A DNA stretch of 64,000 nucleotides from Bilabrum cf. latius. Its lineage: Eukaryota > Bigyra: Bicosoecida > Bigyra > Bicosoecida. Under the pieces are notes generated by a model. It ran no database searches. It was not told where the DNA came from and saw only the letters and a list, made by a program, of their open reading frames with translations. Both the position numbers and the translations under genes were made by a program. The DNA is taken from the NCBI GenBank assembly GCA_965178125.1, contig OZ237771.1, positions 372,001 to 436,000 of the forward strand, read 5' to 3'. Shown in pieces: positions 21,468 through 32,344 of this stretch (position 1 is its first letter; every line of letters begins with the position of its first letter).

Positions 21468-24035
21468 ATGGGCGATGTAATCAAAGATTTGGTCAATCGG
21501 ATGCAATCGATGACTGTTGCAGAGCTTGGAGCAGCTCTAGCGGATCCGTTCGTACTCGAGAATATCGATGCAATTGATCAGGCGGTATGATGGATGCTTA
21601 ATGTCGTGTGATTGTTGCAAACCTCGAGCATGTGGATTGTCGAATTGGTTTTGCCCCATGCAAGCACCACGCAGTCTTGCATGAACATTCTGATGTCTTG
21701 CGTCATTTTCAACAGACTTGAGCTTGCAACAATGGTATTGAGTCATGGTGCAAATCCGAACCTGCAGAGTGTAAGTACCTGATAGTAGTACCGGCCTGTA
21801 GTTCATGGAATCCGATCCTTGCCTACATCTACTGTTTAGTCGACAATCGCACATGATTTAATACGTTCGGGTCGCTGCAGGATTCTTTCGGATCGCCTGT
21901 GTACGCGTGCTGCTCACGGAGGCGCTTGAAAGACCCTCTTCCTATGCTTCGTGTGCTCGTACGATGGGGTGCGAACGTCAACCAAGTCAACTATGTGAGG
22001 TCTCTGCTGAATGAGTAAACCTACCAATGACTTGATTTGTGCGAATAGAGCCATGAATCAGAACAGGATTGCAGGAGTATGCTCGCAGGGGTCATCCCTG
22101 CTCGCTCATGCCATGACAGCTGGGAGTGCTGGTGTTGTTGCGTACCTCGTATCGGTAGGGGCAAAAGTGGAATCCGTCTCTATGGTGAGCTTGGTATCCC
22201 CAACTTGAATGGTTGAAACAGCCATTTAAACAAAGGCGGGCTCCGAACACGCCTCCCAACCGCTTCGCTCATCCAAGTCATACAAGGTCGGCAGCTGCCA
22301 GCAGCTCCCCTTGTCCCGGCAATGCCTCCATGGCCTGCCCCCGACGCTGTGCCGCCCGTCACAGGTATATGGACACCCCACGCGGAAAATGGCATATGAT
22401 TACGCCGCACGATCGATGCGTGGCATTGCAAGAGCCATGAAACAGCATCCCGATGACCCAAAGAAGTGCATTCAGGCGATGCTAAAGTTTTGCAACTCCA
22501 GACAGCGGATCCAGATATAGAAAGCCATTGTCCACATTTCGACCCGTAGCGTCGTGCTATGCCTGTTTCGGCGAGCTGCGGACTGCAGGCGCGACTCTCA
22601 ACTTGTGTTCCAGGCAGCGAGCGAGGGCAGGCCGATGGAACTGGCGAGGCGAGTACGGCTAGGCTCGCTTGGGGGTGCGTTGAGCAGCTGTCAAGCACTG
22701 GACAACTGGCAATCGGCGCCCATCCTCACTGCACTGAGACCACACATCCCTGTTGCACATGGAGTCGCTTAGAGTGGCCCCACGGCGCAGGCTGTGCCTC
22801 GTAGGGGCACAGTTGGGGATGATGATTTTTGCATTCGATGCACGCCCCTCATCGCGGCAATGGTGGGGGGTCACGATGAGTGCGTGTCCGAGCTGCTCAC
22901 GGCAATTGTATCACTAGCCGCTGTAAGGAGCCGCAAGCTGCCCCCACCGAAAGATGTGGATGCAGCTAAGCTACACTGGCATCAGTCCAAGAGCGAGAGG
23001 CTAGCTAGTGCAATCGCAGATCTTGTGCAAGATCAACATGCAGTGGTGCCTGGAACAGGGCCTTCAATGCGCATGCCGGACCCGTCTGGCTGTTGCTTCA
23101 GGATTGATCGAGAGGAGGCGGAACCAGGGCCAGCACGTGGGGCCTCGATGGCGTCGGAGGGCGTTCATAAACATCGCCTTCGCCGGATAGGCATTGCCGA
23201 TGTGGCAGACATTCTTCGACGCAGCGGTAAGCCGTGCCCTTCCTTTGACGCCTGGGTCTCTAGGGAGCTTGCACCACGAGCCGAAGCTTCCATGTAGCAC
23301 CTTTGCACCTGCATGTAGCAGCATGAGCAGGCTCGCAGAACGATGACTGAGGCTATCGCAGTTGATGAAGCCCTACAGGCCGAACGGCCCATGCAGGAGG
23401 CGGAGCTCGAGAGATTCGGTCTTAAGATCCAAAGGCTTCGGCTCGAGCTGGCCCAGGCCAAGAAGGAGCAGCGTCGACTCCAGCAGAGCGTCAAGAAAGC
23501 AGAAGCCGCAGCGCTTGCAAGCCGCACAACAAAGACCACGGAGAGTGATGCTTTCAAGAAGCTGGAATCTGCATCATCTACGGCCGATACATTGCTTGGA
23601 ATGGTACAGAGAACTGCTGGGTCCAGTAGGTCAGGTGAGAACAAAACGATCTATGGATACCAAGGGAATAGCTCTTGCGTACCAGTGTGCTGATGAAGTC
23701 GCAAACAGTGCATGCAACCCTGTCGCGTCAGGTTCATGAAAATGTCTGGATCGTGGCCTTGCATATCCAGATGTAACGCGCTCACTACTAGCCCTCTGTG
23801 TCTACATTTCCCTTGTGTTGCAGACACTGCCCACCCTAGTGCCCGCAAGCTAGCTGCCGAGACAGTGGAGGCTGCTTCCTCTCGCCAGAGTATGACAGCA
23901 GCGGGTTCAGATGTTCCTCCTATGCCCGCTCTTTGCGCTATTAGATTGGAGGATCACTTCGAAGAGTTGACCGCGCGGATCCGGGCCAGGAGTGACCCTG
24001 CAGGGAGGGGGGACGGCGAAAGCACGACGTCATGA
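21468..24035 (+). CDS. Ankyrin-repeat protein with C-terminal coiled coil
   Basis: Six exons: 21468-21584, 21723-21770, 21881-21994, 22062-22184, 22365-23634, 23824-24035; 627 residues, all introns GT-AG (67-189 nt). The first four are phase 0 and the last is phase 1. Exons 2-5 encode ankyrin units (TMVLSHGANPNLQS, LVRWGANVNQVNY, AGVVAYLVSVGAKVES, then CTPLIAAMVGGHDECVSELL). A coiled coil follows near residues 470-530 (ELERFGLKIQRLRLELAQAK). TAGs at 22518-22520, 22770-22772, 23295-23297 and 23322-23324 read as Gln; TGA ends it. It has the most introns of any gene in the window, again all except the last near the 5' end. The acceptor of exon 5 is the least certain boundary. A protein-interaction role is likely; partner unknown. 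Confidence 0.75.
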
Positions 24036-24356
24036 ATCTACAAGGTTTCACGACGCCAATCGCATCGGATTGTGATACTCCTATAGGTACCAGATCCGGG
24101 ATCGGATGACAAGATCTAGCCGCAGGTCAAGATCCAATTTGGATCCGGTGCGCCGTCTGGAGCTCAAGGATCGGATGCTACGTAGGCTGGCTGCGCAGGG
24201 GTCACGCTGCCTAGGGGTCACGCTGCGTAGGGGTCATGGAAGAATATAGAATTGTGGATCCCCAAGAAATAAATATAAGGGCACTATGATCCAATCGAGG
24301 CTACGAGCGTGTTCCACAACCTGCGGTACACTTTCCAGAGCATACAAGCTCGGAGA
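24036..24356. other. Convergent spacer with a 16-bp tandem repeat
   Basis: 321 bp between two convergent genes. It contains several GATCCGG/GGATCGG units and, at 24195-24239, three near-identical copies of a 16-bp unit (CGCAGGGGTCACGCTG type). No gene seen. Confidence 0.6.
24195..24239. repeat. Short tandem repeat, about three copies of 16 bp
   Basis: GCAGGGGTCACGCTGC, CTAGGGGTCACGCTGC and GTAGGGGTCATGG follow one another directly. The array lies in the spacer between convergent 3' ends. Confidence 0.8.
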
Positions 24357-27300
24357 TCAAGTCTCATCGGCGCTCCTAAGATCGTCTTCCGCCCCATGCA
24401 CCAGCCCAGGCGTTTCTCCACCACCCGTCGGCGTCTCTACGCCACCGGAGCCGGTGGAAAGCTGGGACATATCCATAGACGGCCGAGTGCTCCTCGCCAT
24501 CAGCCCGCCGCCCTCGTCCTTGTCCTTGTCGCCACCACCATGCTGATCCTGATCCTGATCCTCTTCGCCTCGGGAGCTGCCAACTCCACCCATCCCGTCC
24601 CCTGCCATTTCATACCCCTCTGGAGGACCCCTTCTCCTGCCGTCCTCTCCACCATGCCGCCCACCTGCAGGCCCAAGGTCCTCCATCCCAAGCTCGTGCT
24701 CCAGCGTCCTCCGATGGTCCGTATCCTGAAGAGCCACGAACCGCATGTTGCCCGCCTGCCACAAGATCCACTCGCTGATCCTGCGCCTTTGAAGCCACGC
24801 GTAGTACCCCAGCCCAGCCAGAGCCGCCAAAGGCACCGCAACCGCGATCAGCACGATCCACCACGCCGCCCCATTCCTCCCGGGAGAGCCGTCGCCGCCA
24901 CCGCTCGCCGATTGCCGCACAACCGGCTCGAAGGTGGGGTCGATGTAAGGAGCATACGCCTTGCCATCTGCGTAGAGGGCACCACTCGTGGCCGCGACAA
25001 GCTCCACTAGCCTCCTCGCCAGCTCGGGGGCAGGCCTATCCAAGCCGTCGTAAGCATCAGCGAGGGCCTGCCTATCCAGGCTGGAGTGTTCTTGTCCAAA
25101 GAGACTGGAGCCATCGGGGACAGGCGCTCCTGCCATCGATCTTCCCTCTCGCAAGGCACACCGGGTTAGCAGCCGCCGACCGTGCTCGTGCACTGTTCGG
25201 CCAGAGACAGGGACAGGCCCAGGCCTAGTCCCAACATTCGCCAGAGCTAGTCGCCTCCTACTCCTCCTCGTACTCGTGCTACTGCTACTGCCGTCTGCTT
25301 GTCCCGCAGCATCGGCTGCAGCCGATCGCCCCACGGGGAGCAGTACCACTGTGACGAGTGCGGATGTCCCCCCCTGTGCCGGAGCCACCGCATCCACGGC
25401 CACACGATCGCCCTGCTCGTCACCCAGACCCAGCACGTCCTACTATACCAGATCTGCACGCAACCCTCGCGCGAACATCTGCCCCGACTCGGTGGACGGG
25501 TCGATCGCCTGGGGCAGCAGGCACATCCTCACAGTTACCTGCACCGAATCTCTGGCCACGCCGCTGTCCTGGGACCCGGCGATCAGCACCGTCAGGTTGG
25601 CAGAACCACCCGCCCCCTGGCCCCCGTCGAACCCGATCCCTGTTCCCTGGGGAACAAGAACCATGTCCAAAGATTCAACCCCCTCGGCCCTGCCGTCGTC
25701 CAGCAGCTCTAGTTCAACGATGCGCACGCCGGACTCGCCCGCTGGCCAACGGAGCAACACGTCACCCGACACCCCTCCCCCTTGCCCCTACGTCTCCTCA
25801 TCCTCATCGTCTTGCGCGCTGTCTGCCCCCGCCCCCCTGCAGAGAAAATCGCTCCCCTGCTGTGCCGTAAGTCCCACACACTTGATCGCCACCTCAATTG
25901 CCCCAAGGTTCTCCTTCAGTCGATTCAGAGTCACGTTCACTGGCACTGTTCCCTGGTCCTCCGACACCCTCAGCACGCTGCCCCCACCCCAGGACACGGT
26001 TGCGTCGAGCTCGGAAGGCGGCCGGCTGCAGTAATCCCCAGACCAGCCCCCCTGGCACTGGCACCGCGGCAGTGCCCCGGAACCTGAGGTTCCGCTGGGA
26101 GGCGCCGCGCAACTCCCGTGCCCGTGGCAGTCGTAGGGGCAGTGCAGCACGGAGCACGAGTCACCCGTCCAGCCCTCGAAGCACTGGCACTGCGGAACCG
26201 CGTCCGGCGCCGCGCCCTGGCCCCTGGTGCACAGCCCGTTCCCGTTGCAAGGAACGTTCCTCGAGTCCAAGGGACAGGTCGTGTTGCAGCTGGCCCCGCC
26301 CCAGCCAGCCATACAGGAGCATGCCCCGGTGGACGAGTCACACCCGCCGTGGTTGCTGCATGGCTCGAGTGCTCCCCCGGGGCATTCTCGCTGGCACGCC
26401 TGCCCCCAGTAGCCCCTTTGGCACCTGCAGATGGCGGTGCTGTCGTCCGAGGTGGGCAATGGCTGCTTACCAGTGACATGTTCCTGGCCTGGGCTGGCCC
26501 GCACACCGGCATTGCTCTGCCTCTCATGGTGGTCCTGGCGCTGTACCACACCTCCAGCATGATCGTGCGCTGCATGCTGCCAACTGGTGCTATACAGTGC
26601 CTAATCTGGAGCGGTGCAGGATCCGTGTGACGAGCATTCCGCGGAACAGCCACCTTCTCCGCATCCGCTGGACCCGGGGCACGGCAGCTCGCACGATGGC
26701 CCAGCGTACCCCGTCGTGCACAGGCACGCCGCGCCTTGCGAGTCCTAGTCGTACACGCAGCGGCCGCGGTCTGGCCCGCCGCACGGACTCCCTGCCTGTT
26801 GACCCGATCCTTGATCCGATCCTTGATCCGATCCCTCGCCGCTTGAGGTCGGGCAGCTCGCCTGGCAGGCCTCCCCCACCCAGCCCTCGTCACACACACA
26901 CCTCCCCTCCGAGGCGCACCTCCCGTGCCCGGAGCAAGGAACAAGGGCGTCCTCCACCAGTGGATTGGACACGAACGAGGGGCCCCCCCTCGGGCACGGC
27001 TGGTCGCAAGCCGGACCGTAGTACCCTTCCCTTGCGTCACACGCACACCCGATGTCCTCGCAGCTGCCCCTACCGCTGCACACCAGGGAACAGCCTGGCG
27101 AGCCCGGGGATCCGCCGCTGGGGTCGCATTCCCATGTGCCCGGGCAAAGTTGCGTGCAGTTTGGGGCGATATATCCCGGGGCACAGTGCTCCTCGGCCGG
27201 TTGGTCGCAAGCGGCCCCCTCCCATCCCGGAAGGCACGTGCACCGTCCCGACGACTGGTCGCACACCCCCTGATCCGATCCTCCGCATGGTTGACCACCC

Positions 27301-28157
27301 TCTGACGTGGGGCACTGGCTGCAACCGCCACTGCCCCCGGCACCACCCCCGGGACACGTGCACGCAGGCAGACCCCCTGCCAGGCTGCATTCGCCCACGG
27401 TCAACGGACACGTGCGCTCGTCACACCGGAAGAACGAAACGAGGGAGAAAGACCCTTCTGGCGTCCACGAAGAGTTCCCGTCCACATCGGGCCCGCCCCC
27501 GACCAGAGACAACGACACGGTGGCATTGACCACCAGGCTCCCGTTAGATCCGGATCTTTGGGCGGCGAAGGCCGCAGGCACGGGGCAGTCGATCGCCCCG
27601 GAGCCGACGAAGGTTCCTTGCAGTTCCACGGGGCTCATCGTGCCGAGAGGAACGTTCGTAAGGTCGCCGTCGATACCGCGCCTCGCCGCTGCAGCTGCTA
27701 GCGGGGTCCATCGGCAGGTGATGCGGCCCGTGTCCTGGAAGCGCTGGCCGAACAGTGTGACGAGTGTGCGGTCTGCCCACCGGGGCTGGAACATGCTCAC
27801 CTGGGCGGGTCTCACACTCGTCACCTCGTAGGTCCCCTTGTCGGTGCACTTGAGCTCCGGGCAGCTGTCGCACTCCTGCTCGCAGTCGCACGGGTGGCCC
27901 TGGTCCTGGTGGCAACACGTGCACGCGGGCGCGCACCAACAGTCGTCACACGTACCGCCAGAGTTAGCAGGGCACGAAAATGCAAAGTAGACTGCGCATT
28001 CCCGATCGTAGCACGTCTTGCACGCCGTCTGGCGGCAGTTGCAGGGGGTCGGGACTGCGAGATCGGAGTGACGCAGTATAGATGCAGAAAGTAACACCAC
28101 GCTCTAAGTATGACTTATGATAAAGCAACAGAAATACCACACTTGGATGCTGGCCAT
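24357..28157 (-). CDS. EGF-repeat, Calx-beta type I membrane protein
   Basis: Single exon, 1266 residues, ATG 28157, TGA 24359-24357. N-terminal hydrophobic signal (MASIQVWYFCCFIISHTQS). Cys-rich region, an IPT/TIG-like stretch near 90-200 (FQPRWADRTLVTLFGQRFQD), then a long series of EGF-like/tenascin-type modules (CVCDEGWVGEACQ, CQCFEGWTGDSC, CQCQGGWSGDYC). Next a Calx-beta domain (about 722-835: VSEDQGTVPVNVTLNRL ... RIVELELLDDG), a Ser/Arg linker, one transmembrane helix near residue 1090 (WWIVLIAVAVPLAALAGLGY) and a low-complexity cytoplasmic tail. Six TAGs are read as Gln, including a tandem pair at 25445-25440. Likely a cell-surface adhesion or receptor protein. The start needs the TAG at 28105-28103 to connect signal and ectodomain. 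Confidence 0.8.
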
Positions 28158-28455
28158 TGATGTATTATTAAGGAGGGCCAGTGCCAAGAATAGATGGGTA
28201 CGTCAACTGCAAGTTTCCCGGAATGCACCACAAGAAATCTTACCTTCTTCCTCTTTATAGCAATGGGTTGGCTACCCAATCGCTACACAAATACAACATA
28301 ACACCAAAACAACAAATTTTGTTCTCATGAATACCATGAAAACTGACAGAGTGTGATCGAAACCGAATCCGAGTTTCAAACGATTAGTACCGTGATATTT
28401 CAAAATGCATTGCACTTCTTTCTTGTCGATCAGGAATCACGTAGGGGCGCTCGAA
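28158..28455. promoter_or_regulatory. Divergent intergenic region between membrane protein and POLR3B
   Basis: 298 bp of AT-rich sequence separating two divergently transcribed genes. It must hold both promoters. An in-frame ATG at 28405 could extend the POLR3B N terminus. No specific factor site is recognisable. Confidence 0.4.
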
Positions 28456-31400
28456 ATGTCAGGCCGTCGGGCTGGCTCCAAACGTGGTCGTTCGCAAATG
28501 TCTACTTCTATCGGACCGGATACAATCACTGGCCTGAGCATCGATGGGTCCAGCGAAAAGGGCCTGGGAATCGCAGATCCAGCTTCCGGTTCACAAATGA
28601 CAATGGAACATCTCACAAAGCCGATTAAGAACGTAGCTGACAAGTGGACGTTGTTGCCGGCATTTCTGAAGGTGCGTGCGGAGCTGACTGATCGAACGGA
28701 CGTGTGCACCTTAATTTTGATGCTCGTATGCTTCAGCCCAGTTGCATCGCTGCAGGCATCATTTGACCCCGTTGATAGACTAAAGTGTTGCTTCCTAGTT
28801 CCATTTACCGATTGAACTCCGCAGGTTCGTGGCTTGGTGCAGCAGCACATCGCGTCCTACGATCATTTCGTGTCTGTCGAGATGGGCAAGATTATCGAAG
28901 CCAACAGGGAGCTGCAGAGCGAGGTGGACCCGAGCTACAGGCTGCAATTCCTTGGGGTAAAAGTTGGCAAGCCGGTGGCGGTGGAACGATCTGGGGGCCT
29001 GTCCGACAAGGTCACCCCGCACGAGTGCAGGCTAAGAGACATCACCTACGCGGCGCCCATCCTGGTAGACATGCGGTACCCAAGGGGCAACGTAGACGTC
29101 AACAAGCGCAACATCGTGATAGGATACCTCCCCGTTATGCTCAGGTCCAAGGTGTGCAGGCTCAGGGGGCTATCCCCCGCCGAGCTGGTCGATTCGTAGG
29201 AATGTCCCCACGACCCTGGGGGGTACTTTATCGTCAAGGGGGTGGAGAAGGTCATCCTGTCGCAGGAACAGCTCAGTAAGAACAGGGTCATCGTGGAGGA
29301 GGACTCCAAAGGGGCACTGGGAGCGAGTGTGACGTCAGCCACGCACGAGCGGAAATCCAGGACGGCGCTCGTGTACAAGAACGGGAGGTTCTACCTCAAG
29401 CACAACACCGTGGGTGACGACGTGCCGGTGGCGGTGGTCTTCCGCGCCCTCGGTGTGACGAGTGACCTGGACATCGTGACGATGGTGGGCTGCGAGCCGG
29501 AGCTTCAGGACGCGATGGCGCAGTCTCTCGAAGAGGCTGTGGAGCTGGGCGTGTTCACAGAGGCGGCCGCGCTGCACCTGATCGGGGGCCGGATCAAGGC
29601 GAAGCGGGCCGCGTCTGCGACCACCCTGCAGCGAGCAAGTGCCTACTCCCGCGAGGAAGAGGCGAGGAACGTTCTCCGGACGGTGGTTCTCTCCCACATC
29701 CCCCCCAGCGGCAGGTCCCTGCGAGCCAAAGCCATCTACCTCGCCTACATGATAAGGAGGGTTCTGCTCGTGCAGCAGGGCAAGGCCAAGCTGGACGACA
29801 AGGACTACTACGGGAACAAGCGGCTCGAGCTGGCGGGGCAGCTTCTTTCCCTCCTGTTCGAGGACCTGTTCAAGCGCTTCACCAGCGAGCTCAGAAGGCA
29901 GGTGGACGTCTATCTGAGCCGGAAGCGGGCGCAGTTCTTCGATCCCGCCAGGCTCATACGGCAGGATTTAATCACCATGGGCATGCAGCAGGCGATCTCC
30001 ACGGGAAACTGGACGCTGAAGCGGTTCAGGATGGACAGGGCGGGCGTGTCCCAGCAGCTGACCCGGCTGAGCTACATCTCCGCACTGGGCATGATGACCC
30101 GGGTGACGTCACAGTTCGAGAAGACACGGAAGGTGTCGGGCCCCCGCGCCCTGCAGCCCTCTCAGTGGGGCATGCTTTGTCCCTCAGACACGCCCGAGGG
30201 GGAAGCCTGCGGCCTCGTGAAGAACCTAGCGCTGCTGACACACGTCACCACGGATGAGCCCCCTTCCCCGGTGAGGCGGTTGGCCATGGACCTGGGCACA
30301 GAGGACATCGAGACGCTCACGGGAGAGGAATATAACTCCGGGTCGTACCTGGTGCTGCTCAACGGATCTATCGTGGGGGTGCACCGGCGGCCAGACTGGT
30401 TCGCGCAGTGCTTCCGGCACCTTCGGCGGCTGGGGCTCGTGGGCGAGTTTGTGTCCGTGTACGTGGACGACGTGCAGAAGGCAGTGCACCTGGCTTCGGA
30501 TGGAGGCAGGGTGTGCAGGCCGCTGGTGCTGGTGGATCCCGCCACCCGCCGGCCCCGTGTGACCGACAAGCTGATCGCAGACCTCAAGGCGGGCACGAGG
30601 GATTTCCACTCCATGCTGGCAGAGGGCTGCATCGAGTACGTGGACGTGAACGAGGAGAACAACTGCCTGGTGGCGCTGACTGAGGATGGCATCACGGGCG
30701 ACACCACCCACATGGAGATTCACCCCGTGACCATCCTCGGGGCCGTGTCCGGTCTCATCCCGTACCCTCACCACAATCAGTCCCCCCGCAATACATACCA
30801 GTGCGCCATGGGCAAGCAGGCCATGGGCATCATATCATACAATCAGTTGCAGAGGATCGACACGGTGCTGTACATGCTGCTGCATCCCATGAAGCCCATG
30901 CTCAGGACACGGATCCTGGATCTACTGAGGTTTGACGAGATCCCAGCCGGCCAGAACGCCATCGTGGCGGTGATGAGCTACTCAGGGTACGACATTGAAG
31001 ATGCAGTCATCCTCAACAGGAGCAGTCTAGACAGGGGATTCGGGCGCTGCTTCGTCATGAAGAAATACGTGACCCACCTGAGGACGTACGACAACCAGAC
31101 ATGCGACATGATTGCCGCCAAGCCAGACCTGGATGCCATCAGCGAGGTCTTTGCCCAGCAGAAACAGCGGTACACCGCGCTGGACCCCGATGGCATCGCG
31201 GGAGTCGGCGCGACGGTCGCATCGGGCCAGATCCTGGTCAACAAGAAATCGCCCAAGGACACCACCACCGCGCTGGCTGACCCGAGCCACCCGCCCAGCG
31301 GGTACAGAGACACTCCCCTGGTGTACAAGGCCCCCATGAAGGGCAGGGTGGACAGAGTTCTCGTGACCAGCTCGCACGCGAACCGCATGATGGTCAAAGT

Positions 31401-32157
31401 GGGCGTGCACCAGTTCAGGAGGCCAGAGCTTGGCGACAAGTTCTCCTCCAGGCACGGGCAGAAGGGCGTGTGCGGGCTCATCGTGCAGCAGGCCGACATG
31501 CCCTTCAACGACACCGGGGTGTGCCCCGATCTGATCATGAACCCCCACGGGTTTCCCTCCCGCATGACTGTGGGCAAGATGATCGAGCTGCTCGGGTCCA
31601 AGGCCGGCGTGCTGGACGGGTACAGGCGGTACGGGACCGCGTTCGACGGTGACAGTCCAGAGTCAATCGCGGAGGCGCTGGTGAGGCAGGGCTTCCACTA
31701 CGCCGGAAAAGAGGCGCTGTACTCGGGTATCACGGGGGAGCCCCTGCGGAGTTACGTGTTCTTTGGGCCGGTGTATTACCAGAAGCTGAAGCACATGGTA
31801 ATGGACAAGATGCACGCCAGGCCGAGGGGCCCGAGGGCGAGCCTAACCAGGCAGCCAACGGAGGGCAGGTCCAGGGACGGTGGCCTCCGTCTGGGTGAGA
31901 TGGAGCGAGATTGCCTGATAGGATACGGTGCATCGATGCTGCTGCAGGAACGACTCATGATCAGCTCCGACGAGTACGAGGCGGAGGTGTGCACGGGCAG
32001 CAAGTGCGGTGGGCTGCTCGTCTGGGGCGGCTGGTGCCAGCTCTGCCAGTCGGGCAGGCACGTCAAGCGTGTCCGCATGCCGTACGCCTGCAAGCTGCTG
32101 CTGCAAGAACTGCAGGCCATGAATGTAGTGCCCAGGCTGCAGCTTGCCGATGTGTGA
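28456..32157 (+). CDS. POLR3B: DNA-directed RNA polymerase III subunit RPC2
   Basis: Exons 28456-28671 and 28825-32157; 153-nt intron, phase 0, joining LLPAFLK to VRGLVQQHI exactly where RPC2 proteins read FLKVRGLVKQHI. 1182 residues, the usual RPC2 length (about 1130-1170). Seen: SPHECRLRD-like [34 protein letters not shown], the catalytic-core segment [18 protein letters not shown], the hybrid-binding motif [15 protein letters not shown] (about 942) and a C-terminal zinc site CTGSKCGGL...CQLC (about 1127). One TAG at 29197-29199 sits directly before [10 protein letters not shown] in an otherwise perfect RPC2 alignment. TGA 32155-32157. It is the second-largest subunit of Pol III, which makes tRNA, 5S and U6. 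The N terminus could instead begin at 28405. Confidence 0.96.
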
Positions 32158-32344
32158 GTGACATTGTGTATTTAGACATTTTTCCAATCTGTAGCCACAA
32201 ATTCGGATCTTCAGAATTCTAAACGAACCCCAAAGAAGTATATGATAACGTGAAGCAATGGTTTGGTTGTGCAAATCATCAGGATTGCCAAGTTGCTTGA
32301 ATTTCAATGCAACAAGCTGAGCCCATTTCAGTGACCTCCAGCTC

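Noticed and set aside
25970-27346. 458-codon minus-strand ORF overlapping the EGF protein in another frame
   Set aside because: Arg/Ala/Thr-rich out-of-frame shadow; the Cys-spaced EGF frame is the real one.
30162-31601. Several 170-207 codon ORFs antisense to POLR3B
   Set aside because: They mirror the GC-rich third-position bias of POLR3B and have no family features.
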